Positions 45,437 to 54,521 of a stretch of DNA of 64,000 nucleotides are shown piece after piece. A program made the translations under genes and the position numbers. The stretch covers positions 1 through 64,000 of the forward strand of contig NZ_JABBFV010000005.1 of the NCBI RefSeq assembly GCF_012927105.1. Direction: 5' to 3'. How positions within the stretch are numbered: the first letter of the stretch is position 1; each line of letters begins with the position of its first letter. Origin of the DNA: Sphingobium psychrophilum. GTDB lineage: Bacteria > Pseudomonadota > Alphaproteobacteria > Sphingomonadales > Sphingomonadaceae. The notes under the pieces are model-generated. The model was given only the letters and a program-made list of their open reading frames with translations, did not search any database and was not told where the DNA came from.

Positions 45437-48022
45437 ATGAAGCAATTTTTGATGGGCAGCGCCGCGATACTCGCCGTCGCCATCCCCACTGCAGCGTTTG
45501 CGCAGTCGACCGGTTCGATCGATTTCGAAGACACCATCGTCGTCACTGGCGGCAAGGTCGATCAGGGCATGGGCGGCATCGTCTTGCCCGACACGACCAA
45601 GGCCAAGGGTGTCCTGACCCAGGAAATCATCGCGAAGCAGGGTTCGGGCAACACCATCCTGAACGCGATCAACCTCATTCCTGGCGTGTCGTTTCAAAAC
45701 AACGATCCATACGGTTCGTCGGGTGGTCAGCTCAACATTCGCGGCTTCGGTCCCGATCGCGTTTCGCTCACGTTCGACGGCATGCCGCTCAACGACACCG
45801 GCAACTACGCCATCTATTCCAACCAGCAACTCGATCCCGAACTGATTTCGGAAGTCAATGTTAACCTGGGTTCGACCGACGTTGACAGCCCCACCGCGGC
45901 GGCGTCGGGTGGCACGGTAAACTATCGCTCGATCGAAGGGTCGGACGATTTCAAGGTGACGATGGCGGGCGCTGGCGGCGAATATAATTTCTTCCGTCTG
46001 TTCGGCTTGGTCGAAACCGGCGTATTCACGCCCTGGGGCACGAAGGCCTGGTTCTCGGCCAGCACCACGCGAAACGACAACGTCTATAATAATTTCGGTG
46101 CGATCGATAAGCAGCAGTATAACGGAAAAATCTATCAGCCGATCGGCAGCAACGGCGATTTCATATCGATCGCAGGCCACTGGAACGCCAACCGCAGCAA
46201 CTTCTTCGGTTCGTTGCCGCTTCGAGTCGATACCGACCAGGGTCGCGTTGTGGGATCGGCGGCCGGCAACCGATACCCGATCAACAAAGACGAGCGCTTC
46301 TACAACATCGCGCCTTGCACACGACCGGTCGGTGTAGGTGGCACCGCTCAGGCGGCCGGTACGTGCGGCACGCTGTTTGATTATCGCTTCAACCCGTCGA
46401 ACACCGGCAACATCCGCATCAACTCGAAATTCTCGCTCAACGACAAGCTGACCCTGACGATCGATCCGTCTTATCAATATGTGAAGGCAAACGGCGGCGG
46501 CACGGTGGCCGGCAATGAAGCGGCGCGCGATATCAACCCCACGGGCGGTGCTGCCAACTGTGCTACAGCTGCCAATGGCGCAGCAGTATCCTGTACCCCC
46601 GGTTTCTTCGGCGGTGCCGCCTACTTCGGCCGCGACCTCAATGGCGATGGCGATCTGCTTGATATCGTCAACGTCCTGTCGCCCAGCCAGACCACGACCG
46701 ATCGCTTCGCAGTGATCAGTTCGCTGCGGTACGACATCGATGACAACAACCGCATTCGCATCGCCTACACCTTCGACCATGGCCGTCACCGCCAAACCGG
46801 CGAAGTCGGCTTGCTCAGCCCTTCCGGCCAGACCGTCGATGTGTTTCCCGTAGATGCACCGCAGCTTGCTGCCAACGGCACCGTCCTGCAAAAGCGTGAC
46901 CGCCTGTCCTACGCCATCTTGAACCAGGTTTCGGGCGAATATGTCGGCAAGTTCTTTGACAGCGCCCTGACTGTTCAGGCCGGTATCCGCGCGCCGTTCT
47001 TCAAACGCGAACTGACCAACAACTGCTTCACCAGCAGTGCTGGTGGCTTCGTCGAATGCTTTGGCACCGGTGCCACCATCCCGGCCAACGTGTCGACCCT
47101 GAACCCGACATGGGCCGTTCCGCAGAAGCGCACTTTCAAATATGACAAGATCCTGCCGAGTGTCGGCCTGAGCTACAAGGTCACCCCTGAAGCGAGCGTT
47201 TTTTGGAACTATTCCAAGGGGCTTCAGGTGCCTGGCACCGATCCGCTTTACAACAGCTTCTTCTTCGCGGAGGGCGTTGAAGGTTCGGTGCCTGAACCGG
47301 AAACCAGCGACAGCTTCGACCTTGGTGGCCGTTATACGACAGGCAAGTTCCAGGCTCAGGGCACCTTCTGGTATACCGCTTACAAGAACCGCCTGGCCTC
47401 GTCGTTCGATCCTGAACTCAACGTCAGCGTCTATCGTAACCTGGGCGATGTGAAGAAATACGGCTTTGATGGCAGCATATCCTACCAGCCTGTCGACTTC
47501 TTCAACATCTACGTCTTCGGTTCCTACCTGAAGTCGGAGATTCAGGACGATATCGCCATCGGCGCTCTGCCCAACGGCACGACCGTGTTCGCCCCGACCG
47601 CCGGCAAGCGTGAAAGCGGCGCGCCTGTCTACATGCTCGGCACGCGTGGCGAACTGAATATCGAAGGCGTCACCATCGGCGTTCAGGCCAAGCGGACCGG
47701 CAAGCGCTATGTCTACGACAACAACTTGCCGACCTTCCGCAACGCAGTTGGCGCATTGGCCCCGGTCCAGATTTACGGCGCGGCGGCTCCTGCCTACACG
47801 CTGGTCGATCTCGACGCGCGCTTCTCGCTGGAGAAGTTCGGTGCTGAAGGCGTCTGGGTACAGCTCAATGTCAGCAACCTGTTCGACAAATTCTATGTTG
47901 GCGGTTTCGGCGGCGGTCTGAACCAGACGGTCAACTACACGACTGGTGTTTATGGCAACCCCGGCTTCATCCAGCTGGGTTCGCCCCGCGCGGTTTCGGG
48001 TTCGGTGCACGTCAGCTTCTGA
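45437..48022 (+). CDS. TonB-dependent outer-membrane receptor
   Basis: An 861-residue receptor. The signal peptide MKQFLMGSAAILAVAIPTAA ends near AFAQ. A TonB box-like DTIVVTGG comes at once, then a plug domain (LNIRGFGPDRVSLTFDG) and a 22-strand-type barrel that ends in Phe (VHVSF). It has no N-terminal signalling domain, so it would not pass a signal to a FecR protein. The ligand is unknown. The ATG at 45437 is chosen over a TTG seven codons earlier because it starts the signal peptide. Confidence 0.94.
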   Translation: MKQFLMGSAAILAVAIPTAAFAQSTGSIDFEDTIVVTGGKVDQGMGGIVLPDTTKAKGVLTQEIIAKQGSGNTILNAINLIPGVSFQNNDPYGSSGGQLNIRGFGPDRVSLTFDGMPLNDTGNYAIYSNQQLDPELISEVNVNLGSTDVDSPTAAASGGTVNYRSIEGSDDFKVTMAGAGGEYNFFRLFGLVETGVFTPWGTKAWFSASTTRNDNVYNNFGAIDKQQYNGKIYQPIGSNGDFISIAGHWNANRSNFFGSLPLRVDTDQGRVVGSAAGNRYPINKDERFYNIAPCTRPVGVGGTAQAAGTCGTLFDYRFNPSNTGNIRINSKFSLNDKLTLTIDPSYQYVKANGGGTVAGNEAARDINPTGGAANCATAANGAAVSCTPGFFGGAAYFGRDLNGDGDLLDIVNVLSPSQTTTDRFAVISSLRYDIDDNNRIRIAYTFDHGRHRQTGEVGLLSPSGQTVDVFPVDAPQLAANGTVLQKRDRLSYAILNQVSGEYVGKFFDSALTVQAGIRAPFFKRELTNNCFTSSAGGFVECFGTGATIPANVSTLNPTWAVPQKRTFKYDKILPSVGLSYKVTPEASVFWNYSKGLQVPGTDPLYNSFFFAEGVEGSVPEPETSDSFDLGGRYTTGKFQAQGTFWYTAYKNRLASSFDPELNVSVYRNLGDVKKYGFDGSISYQPVDFFNIYVFGSYLKSEIQDDIAIGALPNGTTVFAPTAGKRESGAPVYMLGTRGELNIEGVTIGVQAKRTGKRYVYDNNLPTFRNAVGALAPVQIYGAAAPAYTLVDLDARFSLEKFGAEGVWVQLNVSNLFDKFYVGGFGGGLNQTVNYTTGVYGNPGFIQLGSPRAVSGSVHVSF

Positions 48023-48045
48023 TCCTTCCAGAACAGCCAAAATAG

Positions 48046-48077
48046 AAAGGGCGCGGAGCAATCCGCGCCCTTTTTTT
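48046..48077 (+). terminator. Terminator of the TonB-dependent receptor gene
   Basis: A 12-bp perfect stem, AAAGGGCGCGGA/TCCGCGCCCTTT, with a GCAA loop runs into a run of T. It lies 23 bp after the stop. Confidence 0.92.
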
Positions 48078-48148
48078 GTTGGAGACAAATTGGACATCGG
48101 CACCTAGCGCCAACTTTCGCACGTCACACGCAAGAAGTTCGAGATTTT

Positions 48149-48844
48149 TCACCGCAAACAACTATCCAACCCATCCCGCTGCACCACGCCGATCCGCGCC
48201 GCGATCGTATTGCCATAGCGGCGGGTAAAGCCGCTGGGCGCCACCGCCGCGCGCTTCTTGGGCAGCGGTAGCACCGCGGCGATGCGCCCGGCCTCCGCCT
48301 TGCTCAACCTGCTCGCGCCATGGTGGAAATAGCGGATCGCGCCGGCCTGCACCCCATAGGTGCCGATCCCCGTCTCCGCGACGTTCAGATAGACTTCCAT
48401 GATCCGCTGCTTGCCCCACATCGCCTCGATCAGCACGGTGAACCAGGCCTCCAGCCCCTTGCGCACGAAGCCGCCGCCCTGCCACAGGAACACATTCTTG
48501 GCGGTCTGCTGGCTGATGGTCGATCCGCCGCGGATGCGGCCGCCGCTGGCATTATGGATCGCCGCCTTGGCGATCGCGTCCACGTCGAAGCCGTGATGGC
48601 TACAGAACTTCCCATCTTCCCCCGCAATCGCCGCCCGCGCCATGTCCGGGTCTATATCGTCCAGCGACGTCCAGTCCTTCGTGATACCATTGGGATCGAA
48701 CAGCATCGTCAGCGTCACCGGCGGCGGCACGAAGCGGTAAATCGCCACCATCAGCAGCGACAGGGCGATGAAGCCGAACAGGATCTTGATCGGGATCATG
48801 ATCCAGCGGGAACGGCGGCGGTGCGATGCGATGGGTGCGGTCAT
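48149..48844 (-). CDS. mtgA: Monofunctional biosynthetic peptidoglycan transglycosylase
   Basis: A 231-residue GT51 enzyme that polymerises lipid II into glycan strands. One N-terminal membrane helix (IKILFGFIALSLLMVAIYRF) precedes the domain. The catalytic-Glu region is GEDGKFCSHHGFD, followed by RGGSTISQQTAKNVFLWQ and the motif EVYLNVAETGIGTYGV. There is no transpeptidase domain. Confidence 0.95.
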   Translation of the reverse strand: MTAPIASHRRRSRWIMIPIKILFGFIALSLLMVAIYRFVPPPVTLTMLFDPNGITKDWTSLDDIDPDMARAAIAGEDGKFCSHHGFDVDAIAKAAIHNASGGRIRGGSTISQQTAKNVFLWQGGGFVRKGLEAWFTVLIEAMWGKQRIMEVYLNVAETGIGTYGVQAGAIRYFHHGASRLSKAEAGRIAAVLPLPKKRAAVAPSGFTRRYGNTIAARIGVVQRDGLDSCLR

Positions 48845-48877
48845 GCCGCCTGTCGTAGCGCGGTCCGCTTGCCCGGT

Positions 48878-50170
48878 TCAAGCGGTCGCGAACGTCTCCC
48901 GCCTCTGATCGCGATTGATGAGGAGCACCAGGCCCGCACCGATCAGGCAGAGGATGCCAGCGCCGATGAACGCCGGCATGTAGCTCAGCCACACGGTCCG
49001 GGCGAGTCCGCCACCCAGCGCCGCACTGGCCGCGCCCAGCTGATGCCCGGCGAATATCCAGCCAAAAACGATATTCGCCCGCTCCGCCCCGAAACGCTGC
49101 GCCGTCAGCTTCACCGTCGGCGGCACGGTGGCTACCCAGTCCAGGCCATAGAAAATCGCAAAGATGGACAGGCTGTAGAGCGAAAAATCGCTGAACGGCA
49201 GGTAGAGCAGCGACAGCCCACGCAACCCATAATACCAGAAGAGGAGCCAGCGATTGTCGAACCGGTCGGACATCCAACCCGACGCCAGCGTGCCCCCGAA
49301 ATCGAACAATCCCATCATCGCCAGCATCGACGCCGCGCCGACCGCGGCCAGCCCATAATCGCCGCACAGTGCGATGAAATGGGTCTGCACCAGCCCATTG
49401 GTGCTCGCCCCGCAAATATAGAAGGAAAAGAAGAGAATCCAGAACGTCGGCACCTTTGCCGCGTCCCGCAGCACGATCAGCGGCATCATCAGCAACGCGC
49501 CGAAGCTGGCGGGCTGAGCGACGGCAGGCTGGATATCCGTCTCGCCATAGGGTGCCAGGCTCAGATCGGCAGGTCGATCGCGCATCAGTAGCAGCACGAC
49601 TACCGCCGCCACGACGATCGCCCCGCACACCAGCAGCAATGCCGCCCGCCAGCCATGACTGTCGGTCAGGCCCGCGAGCAGCGGCAGGAAGGCGAGTTGC
49701 CCGGTCGCCGTGCTGGCTGACAACAGCCCCATGACCAGGCCGCGCCGCTGCCCGAACCAGCGCGTCGCGACCGTCGCGCCCAGCACCATCGCGGTCAGCC
49801 CGGTCCCGATGCCGATGACCACGCCCCACAGCAGCATCAACTGCCACAACTGCGTCATGCCCAGCGACAACAGCATCCCGCCGATGACGATGGATAGCGA
49901 AATCAACATCATGCGCCGCACACCGAAACGGTTCATGAAGGCGGCGGCGAACGGCCCCATACCGCCAAACAGCAGGAACCGTATCGCGAGCGCCCCGCTG
50001 ATATCCGCCGCGCTCCAGCCGAACTCCTTTTGCAACGGCACGATCAGAACGCCAGGCGCCCCGACCGCGCCGGCCACGACCAACATGGTGAGGAATGTCG
50101 TACCGGCCACCGCCCAGCCATAATGGATATTCCGCGCGGCCAAGTGGCGCGCAAACAGGGTCGACAGCAT
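48878..50170 (-). CDS. MFS transporter (monocarboxylate/oxalate-formate-like)
   Basis: A 430-residue permease with twelve hydrophobic segments. It has the loop 2-3 region FMNRFGVRRMMLISL and the second-half copy GWMSDRFDNRW. The overall pattern matches the MCT/OFA-like MFS proteins that move small organic acids. It is divergent from a TetR regulator across an 87-bp spacer with a palindrome, so it is probably the regulator's target. Confidence 0.85.
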   Translation of the reverse strand: MLSTLFARHLAARNIHYGWAVAGTTFLTMLVVAGAVGAPGVLIVPLQKEFGWSAADISGALAIRFLLFGGMGPFAAAFMNRFGVRRMMLISLSIVIGGMLLSLGMTQLWQLMLLWGVVIGIGTGLTAMVLGATVATRWFGQRRGLVMGLLSASTATGQLAFLPLLAGLTDSHGWRAALLLVCGAIVVAAVVVLLLMRDRPADLSLAPYGETDIQPAVAQPASFGALLMMPLIVLRDAAKVPTFWILFFSFYICGASTNGLVQTHFIALCGDYGLAAVGAASMLAMMGLFDFGGTLASGWMSDRFDNRWLLFWYYGLRGLSLLYLPFSDFSLYSLSIFAIFYGLDWVATVPPTVKLTAQRFGAERANIVFGWIFAGHQLGAASAALGGGLARTVWLSYMPAFIGAGILCLIGAGLVLLINRDQRRETFATA

Positions 50171-50208
50171 AAACGCCCCTTCTGGGTCATGATCGGACTG
50201 GCGTTAAA

Positions 50209-50222
50209 TGATGGACATCATA
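50209..50222. promoter_or_regulatory. Palindrome between the MFS gene and the divergent tetR
   Basis: ATGATG-GA-CATCAT is a perfect 6+6 bp inverted repeat in the short divergent spacer. Its length and centre fit an operator for the adjacent TetR protein. The site could also overlap both promoters. Confidence 0.5.
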
Positions 50223-50257
50223 TATAAGGTCAAGGGGCCAGTTGGAGGAAGCAGGAT

Positions 50258-50821
50258 ATGAAGGTCAGCCGCGATCAGGCTGCGCGCAATCGGGAGAAGG
50301 TGGTCGATGCCGCATCACGCCTGTTTCGTGCGCGTGGGGTAGAAGGGGTCGGCATTGGGGAGGTGATGCGCGAATGCGGCCTTACCCATGGCGGTTTCTA
50401 CAATCAGTTCGACTCGAAAGAGGCGCTGGCGGCCGAAGCCTGCGCCGCGTCGCTGGCGACCAGTGCCGAGCGGTGGCGGGCTGTGGCGGAGGCGGCCGGG
50501 GAGGGCGATGCGCCTGCTGCGATCGCCGATAATTATCTCAGTCCCCGCAATCGCGACGCGCCGGAAACCGGCTGCGCTCTCATCGCCCTTGCGCCGGACG
50601 CGGCGCGGCGCGGCGGCGATCTGGCGGACGCCTTCCGCCACGGATTTGAGGAACTGGCCACCATCTTGGAGCAGTCGGGGCCTGACGTGAACAGGCAGGA
50701 CGCCCTAGCGCGCATGGCGCAAATGGTCGGGGCCATGGTGCTGGCCCGCGGGGTGGGCGACCTAGCGCTGTCGGACGAGATACTGGCCGCGACCCGCCAG
50801 GCTCTTGGGCTCCCCGCATGA
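50258..50821 (+). CDS. TetR-family transcriptional regulator
   Basis: A 187-residue repressor. The N-terminal HTH is NREKVVDAASRLFRARGVEG and GLTHGGFYNQFDSKEALAAE. The C-terminal half includes the conserved cysteine in APETGCALIALAPDAA seen in one TetR subgroup. The stop overlaps the next gene by 4 bp (ATGA). It likely controls the divergent MFS transporter. Confidence 0.88.
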   Translation: MKVSRDQAARNREKVVDAASRLFRARGVEGVGIGEVMRECGLTHGGFYNQFDSKEALAAEACAASLATSAERWRAVAEAAGEGDAPAAIADNYLSPRNRDAPETGCALIALAPDAARRGGDLADAFRHGFEELATILEQSGPDVNRQDALARMAQMVGAMVLARGVGDLALSDEILAATRQALGLPA

Positions 50822-51297
50822 GTGCCTGGCGCCCAATGCGCCCGGCCGACATCCCGGCGGTGGCGGCGATCTCTGACACTGTGCACGGCACCTATACCGA
50901 ACACGCCGACATCTACGCCGAACGCCTGCAACTTTACCCGGCCGGATGCTGGATGCTGGAGCGTGCCGAGGAAGCGCTGGGCTATCTGGTCAGCCACCCT
51001 TGGCAGGGCGACCAGCCGCCTGCGCTCAATGTCCCCATCCTCGCCATCCTTGCGACGGTGGATCGCTATTATCTCCACGACCTGGCGCTATTGCCACGGG
51101 CGCGCGGCACCGGCGCGGCGGCGGATGCGGTGCAGTTGGTCATCGATCAGGCGGATACCGCGGGCTTCGCGCGCATCACGCTGACCGCCGTCAACGGTGC
51201 CGACGCCTTCTGGCGGAAACATGGCTTCCTATCTGTGAATAAAGGAGCCGGCTATGGAGAGGGCAGCATCGCCATGGAACGGACGATCTCCCGATAA
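50818..51297 (+). CDS. GNAT-family N-acetyltransferase
   Basis: A 159-residue GNAT protein. It begins WRPMRPADIPAVAAISDTVH, and the acetyl-CoA segment is LLPRARGTGAAADAVQLVID, with a late FWRKHGFLSV. It is coupled to the upstream TetR gene. The acceptor is unknown. Confidence 0.82.
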   Translation: MSAWRPMRPADIPAVAAISDTVHGTYTEHADIYAERLQLYPAGCWMLERAEEALGYLVSHPWQGDQPPALNVPILAILATVDRYYLHDLALLPRARGTGAAADAVQLVIDQADTAGFARITLTAVNGADAFWRKHGFLSVNKGAGYGEGSIAMERTISR

Positions 51298-51330
51298 ATG
51301 CGCCGCCACGTTGGCCCGCCCGAACAACAA

Positions 51331-51358
51331 AGAAGCCCCGGATCGCTCCGGGGCTTCT
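51331..51358. terminator. Bidirectional terminator between the GNAT gene and rpoH
   Basis: A perfect 12-bp stem, AGAAGCCCCGGA/TCCGGGGCTTCT, with a 4-base loop. It is followed by TTGGTTT on the plus strand and TTTGTTGTT on the minus strand, and sits between two convergent genes. Confidence 0.88.
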
Positions 51359-51379
51359 TGGTTTCGGTCTATCGCAGGA

Positions 51380-52291
51380 TCAGGCCAGGGCGAACCGCGC
51401 CATCTTGCCCAGCTTGTCGCCGGCTATGCGCATCATAGCCTTTTGCAGCTTTTCGAAGGCGCGAACCTCGATCTGGCGAACGCGCTCGCGCGATACGCCA
51501 TAGACCTGGGACAGTTCTTCCAGCGTCTTGGGCTCTTCGGCCAGACGGCGTTCGGCCAGGATATGCTTCTCGCGGTCGTTGAGATCGGTCATCGCCTCAA
51601 CCAGCATCTCATGCCGCTGGGTGCGCTCCTGCTCTTCCGCGACGCGCTCATCCTGCAACGGGTCGTTGTCCTGCAACCAGTCCTGCCACTGACCTTCGCC
51701 ATCCTCGCGCATCGGGACGTTCAACGACGTATCGCCGCCCATCGCCATGCGACGGTTCATGGACACAACGTCCTGCTCGCTGACGCCCAGATCGGTCGCT
51801 ATCTTGGTCACGTCCTCCGGCTTCAGGTCGCCATCCTCGAACGCTTCGATATTATTCTTCATCCGGCGCAGATTGAAGAACAGTTTCTTCTGCGATGCGG
51901 TGGTGCCCATCTTGACCAGCGACCAGCTGCGCAAAATAAACTCCTGAATGGAAGCGCGGATCCACCACATCGCATAGGTAGCCAGGCGGAAACCGCGTTC
52001 GGCTTCGAACTTCTTAACACCCTGCATCAGGCCGATATTGCCTTCGGAAATCAGCTCGCTGACCGGCAGGCCATAGCCGCGATACCCCATGGCGATCTTT
52101 GCCACCAAGCGCAGGTGAGATGTCACCAGTTGGGCGGCAGCCTCCGGGTCCTGATGTTCCTCATAACGCTTGGCGAGCATATATTCCTGCTCAGGCGTCA
52201 ACAGCGGAAATTTACGGATTTCCGACAGATAGCGGTTGAGGCTGGCTTCACCGCCCAGCGCTGGAACCGCGGGGACATTGCTCTTGGCCAT
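51380..52291 (-). CDS. rpoH: RNA polymerase sigma-32 (heat-shock sigma factor)
   Basis: A 303-residue sigma factor for heat-shock genes. Region 2 is SEGNIGLMQGVKKFEAERGF followed by RLATYAMWWIRASIQEFI. The RpoH box is QKKLFFNLRRMK. Region 4 is LAEEPKTLEELSQVYGVSRE followed by RVRQIEVRAFEKLQ. The ATG at 52291 (MAKSNVPAVP) has AAAGG about 12 bases upstream. It follows rluD on the same strand. Confidence 0.96.
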   Translation of the reverse strand: MAKSNVPAVPALGGEASLNRYLSEIRKFPLLTPEQEYMLAKRYEEHQDPEAAAQLVTSHLRLVAKIAMGYRGYGLPVSELISEGNIGLMQGVKKFEAERGFRLATYAMWWIRASIQEFILRSWSLVKMGTTASQKKLFFNLRRMKNNIEAFEDGDLKPEDVTKIATDLGVSEQDVVSMNRRMAMGGDTSLNVPMREDGEGQWQDWLQDNDPLQDERVAEEQERTQRHEMLVEAMTDLNDREKHILAERRLAEEPKTLEELSQVYGVSRERVRQIEVRAFEKLQKAMMRIAGDKLGKMARFALA

Positions 52292-52367
52292 GTCGTCACC
52301 TTTCCCTTTCATTGCGCGGCGGGACCCAGAAGAGGCGTCTCAGGCGCCGTCGCAAACTTGTTGATCA

Positions 52368-53321
52368 CTATACGTGGAGCTGGCTTAACAGTTCCTGCAT
52401 GTCGGCGGGCAGTGTACTTTCGAACATCAGCCGCTCCGTCGTTACCGGATGTATGAACCCCAGGCTTTTGGCGTGCAATGCCTGCCTTTTGAAACCCAGC
52501 GTTTCCAGTATTGATTTGAAACCTTTTCTTTCTCTACCGTAAACCGGGTCACCGATCAAGGGGTGTCCGATATGGTGCATATGGACGCGAACCTGATGCG
52601 TGCGGCCAGTTTCCAGCTTGCATTCGACCATCGCCGCGTCGCGCAACCTCTGTGTCGTGCGATAATGGGTAACGGCGTGCTTGCCGCGTCCTTCCCGATG
52701 AACCGCCATCTTCTTTCGATCAGCGTCGGATCGGCCGATCCAGGTGTCGACTGTCCCTGTGCCCGGATTGGGCAAGCCATAGACGATGGCTGCATAAAGC
52801 CGGTCGATGCTGTGATCCTTGAACTGGCGGGCCAATCCTTCATGCGCCTTATCGGATTTGGCGACCACCAGCAGGCCCGACGTATCCTTGTCGATGCGAT
52901 GGACAATCCCGGGCCGGGCGACCCCGCCGATACCGGACAGCCGCCCTTCGCAATGATGCAGCAGCGCGTTGACCAGCGTGCCGTCCAGATTGCCGGCGGC
53001 CGGATGGACGACCAGCCCCGCGGGCTTGTCGATCACGATCAGGTCGGCGTCCTCATGGACGATGGTGAGGGGGATATCCTGCGCCAACGTATCCAGCGGC
53101 ACAGGCGGGGGGAGGGTGATGGTGAACATCTGCCCGGCCGCGACCTTCATCGATACGCTGATCTTGCCGACGTTGGCGGACTGTACCTGTCCCTCGCCGA
53201 TCAGGCCTTTCAGCCGTTCGCGCGACAGGTCGGGCAAGATGTCCGCGAGCGCACGATCGAGGCGCCAGCCATGCTGCGCTTCGCCAATAGCTGCTTCGAT
53301 GATGGAAACCCCCGGACCCAT
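52368..53321 (-). CDS. rluD: Ribosomal large subunit pseudouridine synthase (RluD-like)
   Basis: A 317-residue RluA-family synthase that modifies 23S rRNA. An N-terminal S4-like domain (WRLDRALADILPDLSRERL) precedes the catalytic HRIDKDTSGLLVVAK with the essential Asp. The C-terminal ETGRTHQVRVHMHHIGHPLI closes the fold. The S4 domain and gene order with rpoH support the RluD assignment over RluA or RluC. Confidence 0.92.
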   Translation of the reverse strand: MGPGVSIIEAAIGEAQHGWRLDRALADILPDLSRERLKGLIGEGQVQSANVGKISVSMKVAAGQMFTITLPPPVPLDTLAQDIPLTIVHEDADLIVIDKPAGLVVHPAAGNLDGTLVNALLHHCEGRLSGIGGVARPGIVHRIDKDTSGLLVVAKSDKAHEGLARQFKDHSIDRLYAAIVYGLPNPGTGTVDTWIGRSDADRKKMAVHREGRGKHAVTHYRTTQRLRDAAMVECKLETGRTHQVRVHMHHIGHPLIGDPVYGRERKGFKSILETLGFKRQALHAKSLGFIHPVTTERLMFESTLPADMQELLSQLHV

Positions 53322-53338
53322 TGGCTAGAGATGTAGGA

Positions 53339-53740
53339 ATGCGGGTCGAAATTTCAAGGATTCTGTTGGAACAGATCATGGCTCTGGCGGCCGCCGATGG
53401 TCATGAGGTGTGCGGGCTGTTACTGGGTTCGGACGACCGGATCGAGGCGATTGCCCCCGCCGCCAATGTGGCGCCTGATCCCGCCCGCCATTTCGAACTG
53501 GACCCGGTGGCGCTGATCGCCGCACACCGGGCGGCGCGATCAGGTGGGCCAAAGATCATTGGTCATTATCATTCGCATCCGTCGGGCATCGCCGCGCCAT
53601 CCGCGACCGATGCGGCCTGCGCGGCACCCGATGGAAATTTGTGGCTGATCGTCGGGGCAGGGGGCGCGACTTTATGGCGGGCAGTGCCGGGGACGGCGGT
53701 TAATGTCCATTTCACCAAAATGCATCTCGACAGTCGGTGA
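53339..53740 (+). CDS. M67 family (JAMM/MPN+) metallopeptidase
   Basis: A 133-residue stand-alone JAMM domain. The zinc residues are Glu in EVCGLLLG and the HxH in GHYHSHPSGIAAPSATDAA, with the Ser and Asp of the H-x-H-x7-S-x2-D pattern. Bacterial homologues cleave isopeptide-like bonds or Ub-fold proteins. No Ub-like or E1-like gene lies nearby. It is divergent from rluD by only 17 bp. Confidence 0.88.
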   Translation: MRVEISRILLEQIMALAAADGHEVCGLLLGSDDRIEAIAPAANVAPDPARHFELDPVALIAAHRAARSGGPKIIGHYHSHPSGIAAPSATDAACAAPDGNLWLIVGAGGATLWRAVPGTAVNVHFTKMHLDSR

Positions 53741-53837
53741 GCGAAAGGCGGTAGGCCGGGCTTGCATCGGCGCGCGGCGCGGCGCATTAGCCAAAGACCC
53801 GTTCATTTCCTTCATAATCCGGTGACCCAGAGCTCGC

Positions 53838-54494
53838 ATGACCAACCCGACCGACAGCATCGAATTTGCCAGCCTGCTTTGCTCGCGCCTGTGCCATGAC
53901 CTGCTGAGCCCGGTCGGCGCGCTCAACAATGGGCTGGAGCTGATGGCGGACGAAACCGACCCGGAAATGCGCCAGCGTTGCCTGGACTTGCTGGGCGACA
54001 GCGCCCGCACTTCGGCCAACAAGCTCAAATTCTTCCGCTTGGCCTTCGGCTCCGCTGGCGGCTTTGGCGATGCCGTCCCGCCCCATGAAGCGAAGGTGGC
54101 GATCGAGGGCATGTTCGCGAGCACCGGCCGCGTCAAGGTCGGTTGGCTGGTCGAGGAACAGATGCTCGACAAGCTCGCCGCCAAGATATTGCTCAACCTG
54201 GCGTTGATCGCCGGCGACGCGCTGGTGCGCGGCGGGCAGTTGGACATTGGCGCGGAAAAGCGGCCGGGCCTGACCGAGATCGTGGTGCGTGGCGAAGGCC
54301 CCAAGGTCGTGCTCGATCCAGACCTGCGCGCCGCACTGGCCGGCACCTTGCCGATCGAAGGGCTGGCGTCCCGCACGGCCGCCGCCTGGATGGTGCGCCA
54401 GATGGTGGCGGAATCGGGCGGCGAGATCGCCCTGTCGCCGCCGGGCGAGCCGATCATATTGTTCGGCGCGTCGATCCCGGATCGCACGCGATAA
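53838..54494 (+). CDS. chpT: Histidine phosphotransferase ChpT
   Basis: A 218-residue phosphotransferase that relays phosphate from CckA to CtrA and CpdR in the alphaproteobacterial cell-cycle pathway. The phosphorylated His is H20 in LLCSRLCHDLLSPVGALNNG. A degenerate GHKL-like domain follows (ILLNLALIAGDAL and TAAAWMVRQMVAESGGEIAL). The length and motif fit ChpT well. Confidence 0.92.
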   Translation: MTNPTDSIEFASLLCSRLCHDLLSPVGALNNGLELMADETDPEMRQRCLDLLGDSARTSANKLKFFRLAFGSAGGFGDAVPPHEAKVAIEGMFASTGRVKVGWLVEEQMLDKLAAKILLNLALIAGDALVRGGQLDIGAEKRPGLTEIVVRGEGPKVVLDPDLRAALAGTLPIEGLASRTAAAWMVRQMVAESGGEIALSPPGEPIILFGASIPDRTR

Positions 54495-54521
54495 TCGCAT
54501 ACAACTGTCTTGCTCGCTGTC

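Noticed and set aside
45410..48103. 897-codon open frame on the minus strand
   Set aside because: Antisense to the TonB-dependent receptor, which has a signal peptide, plug, barrel and terminator. The opposite frame shows no fold.
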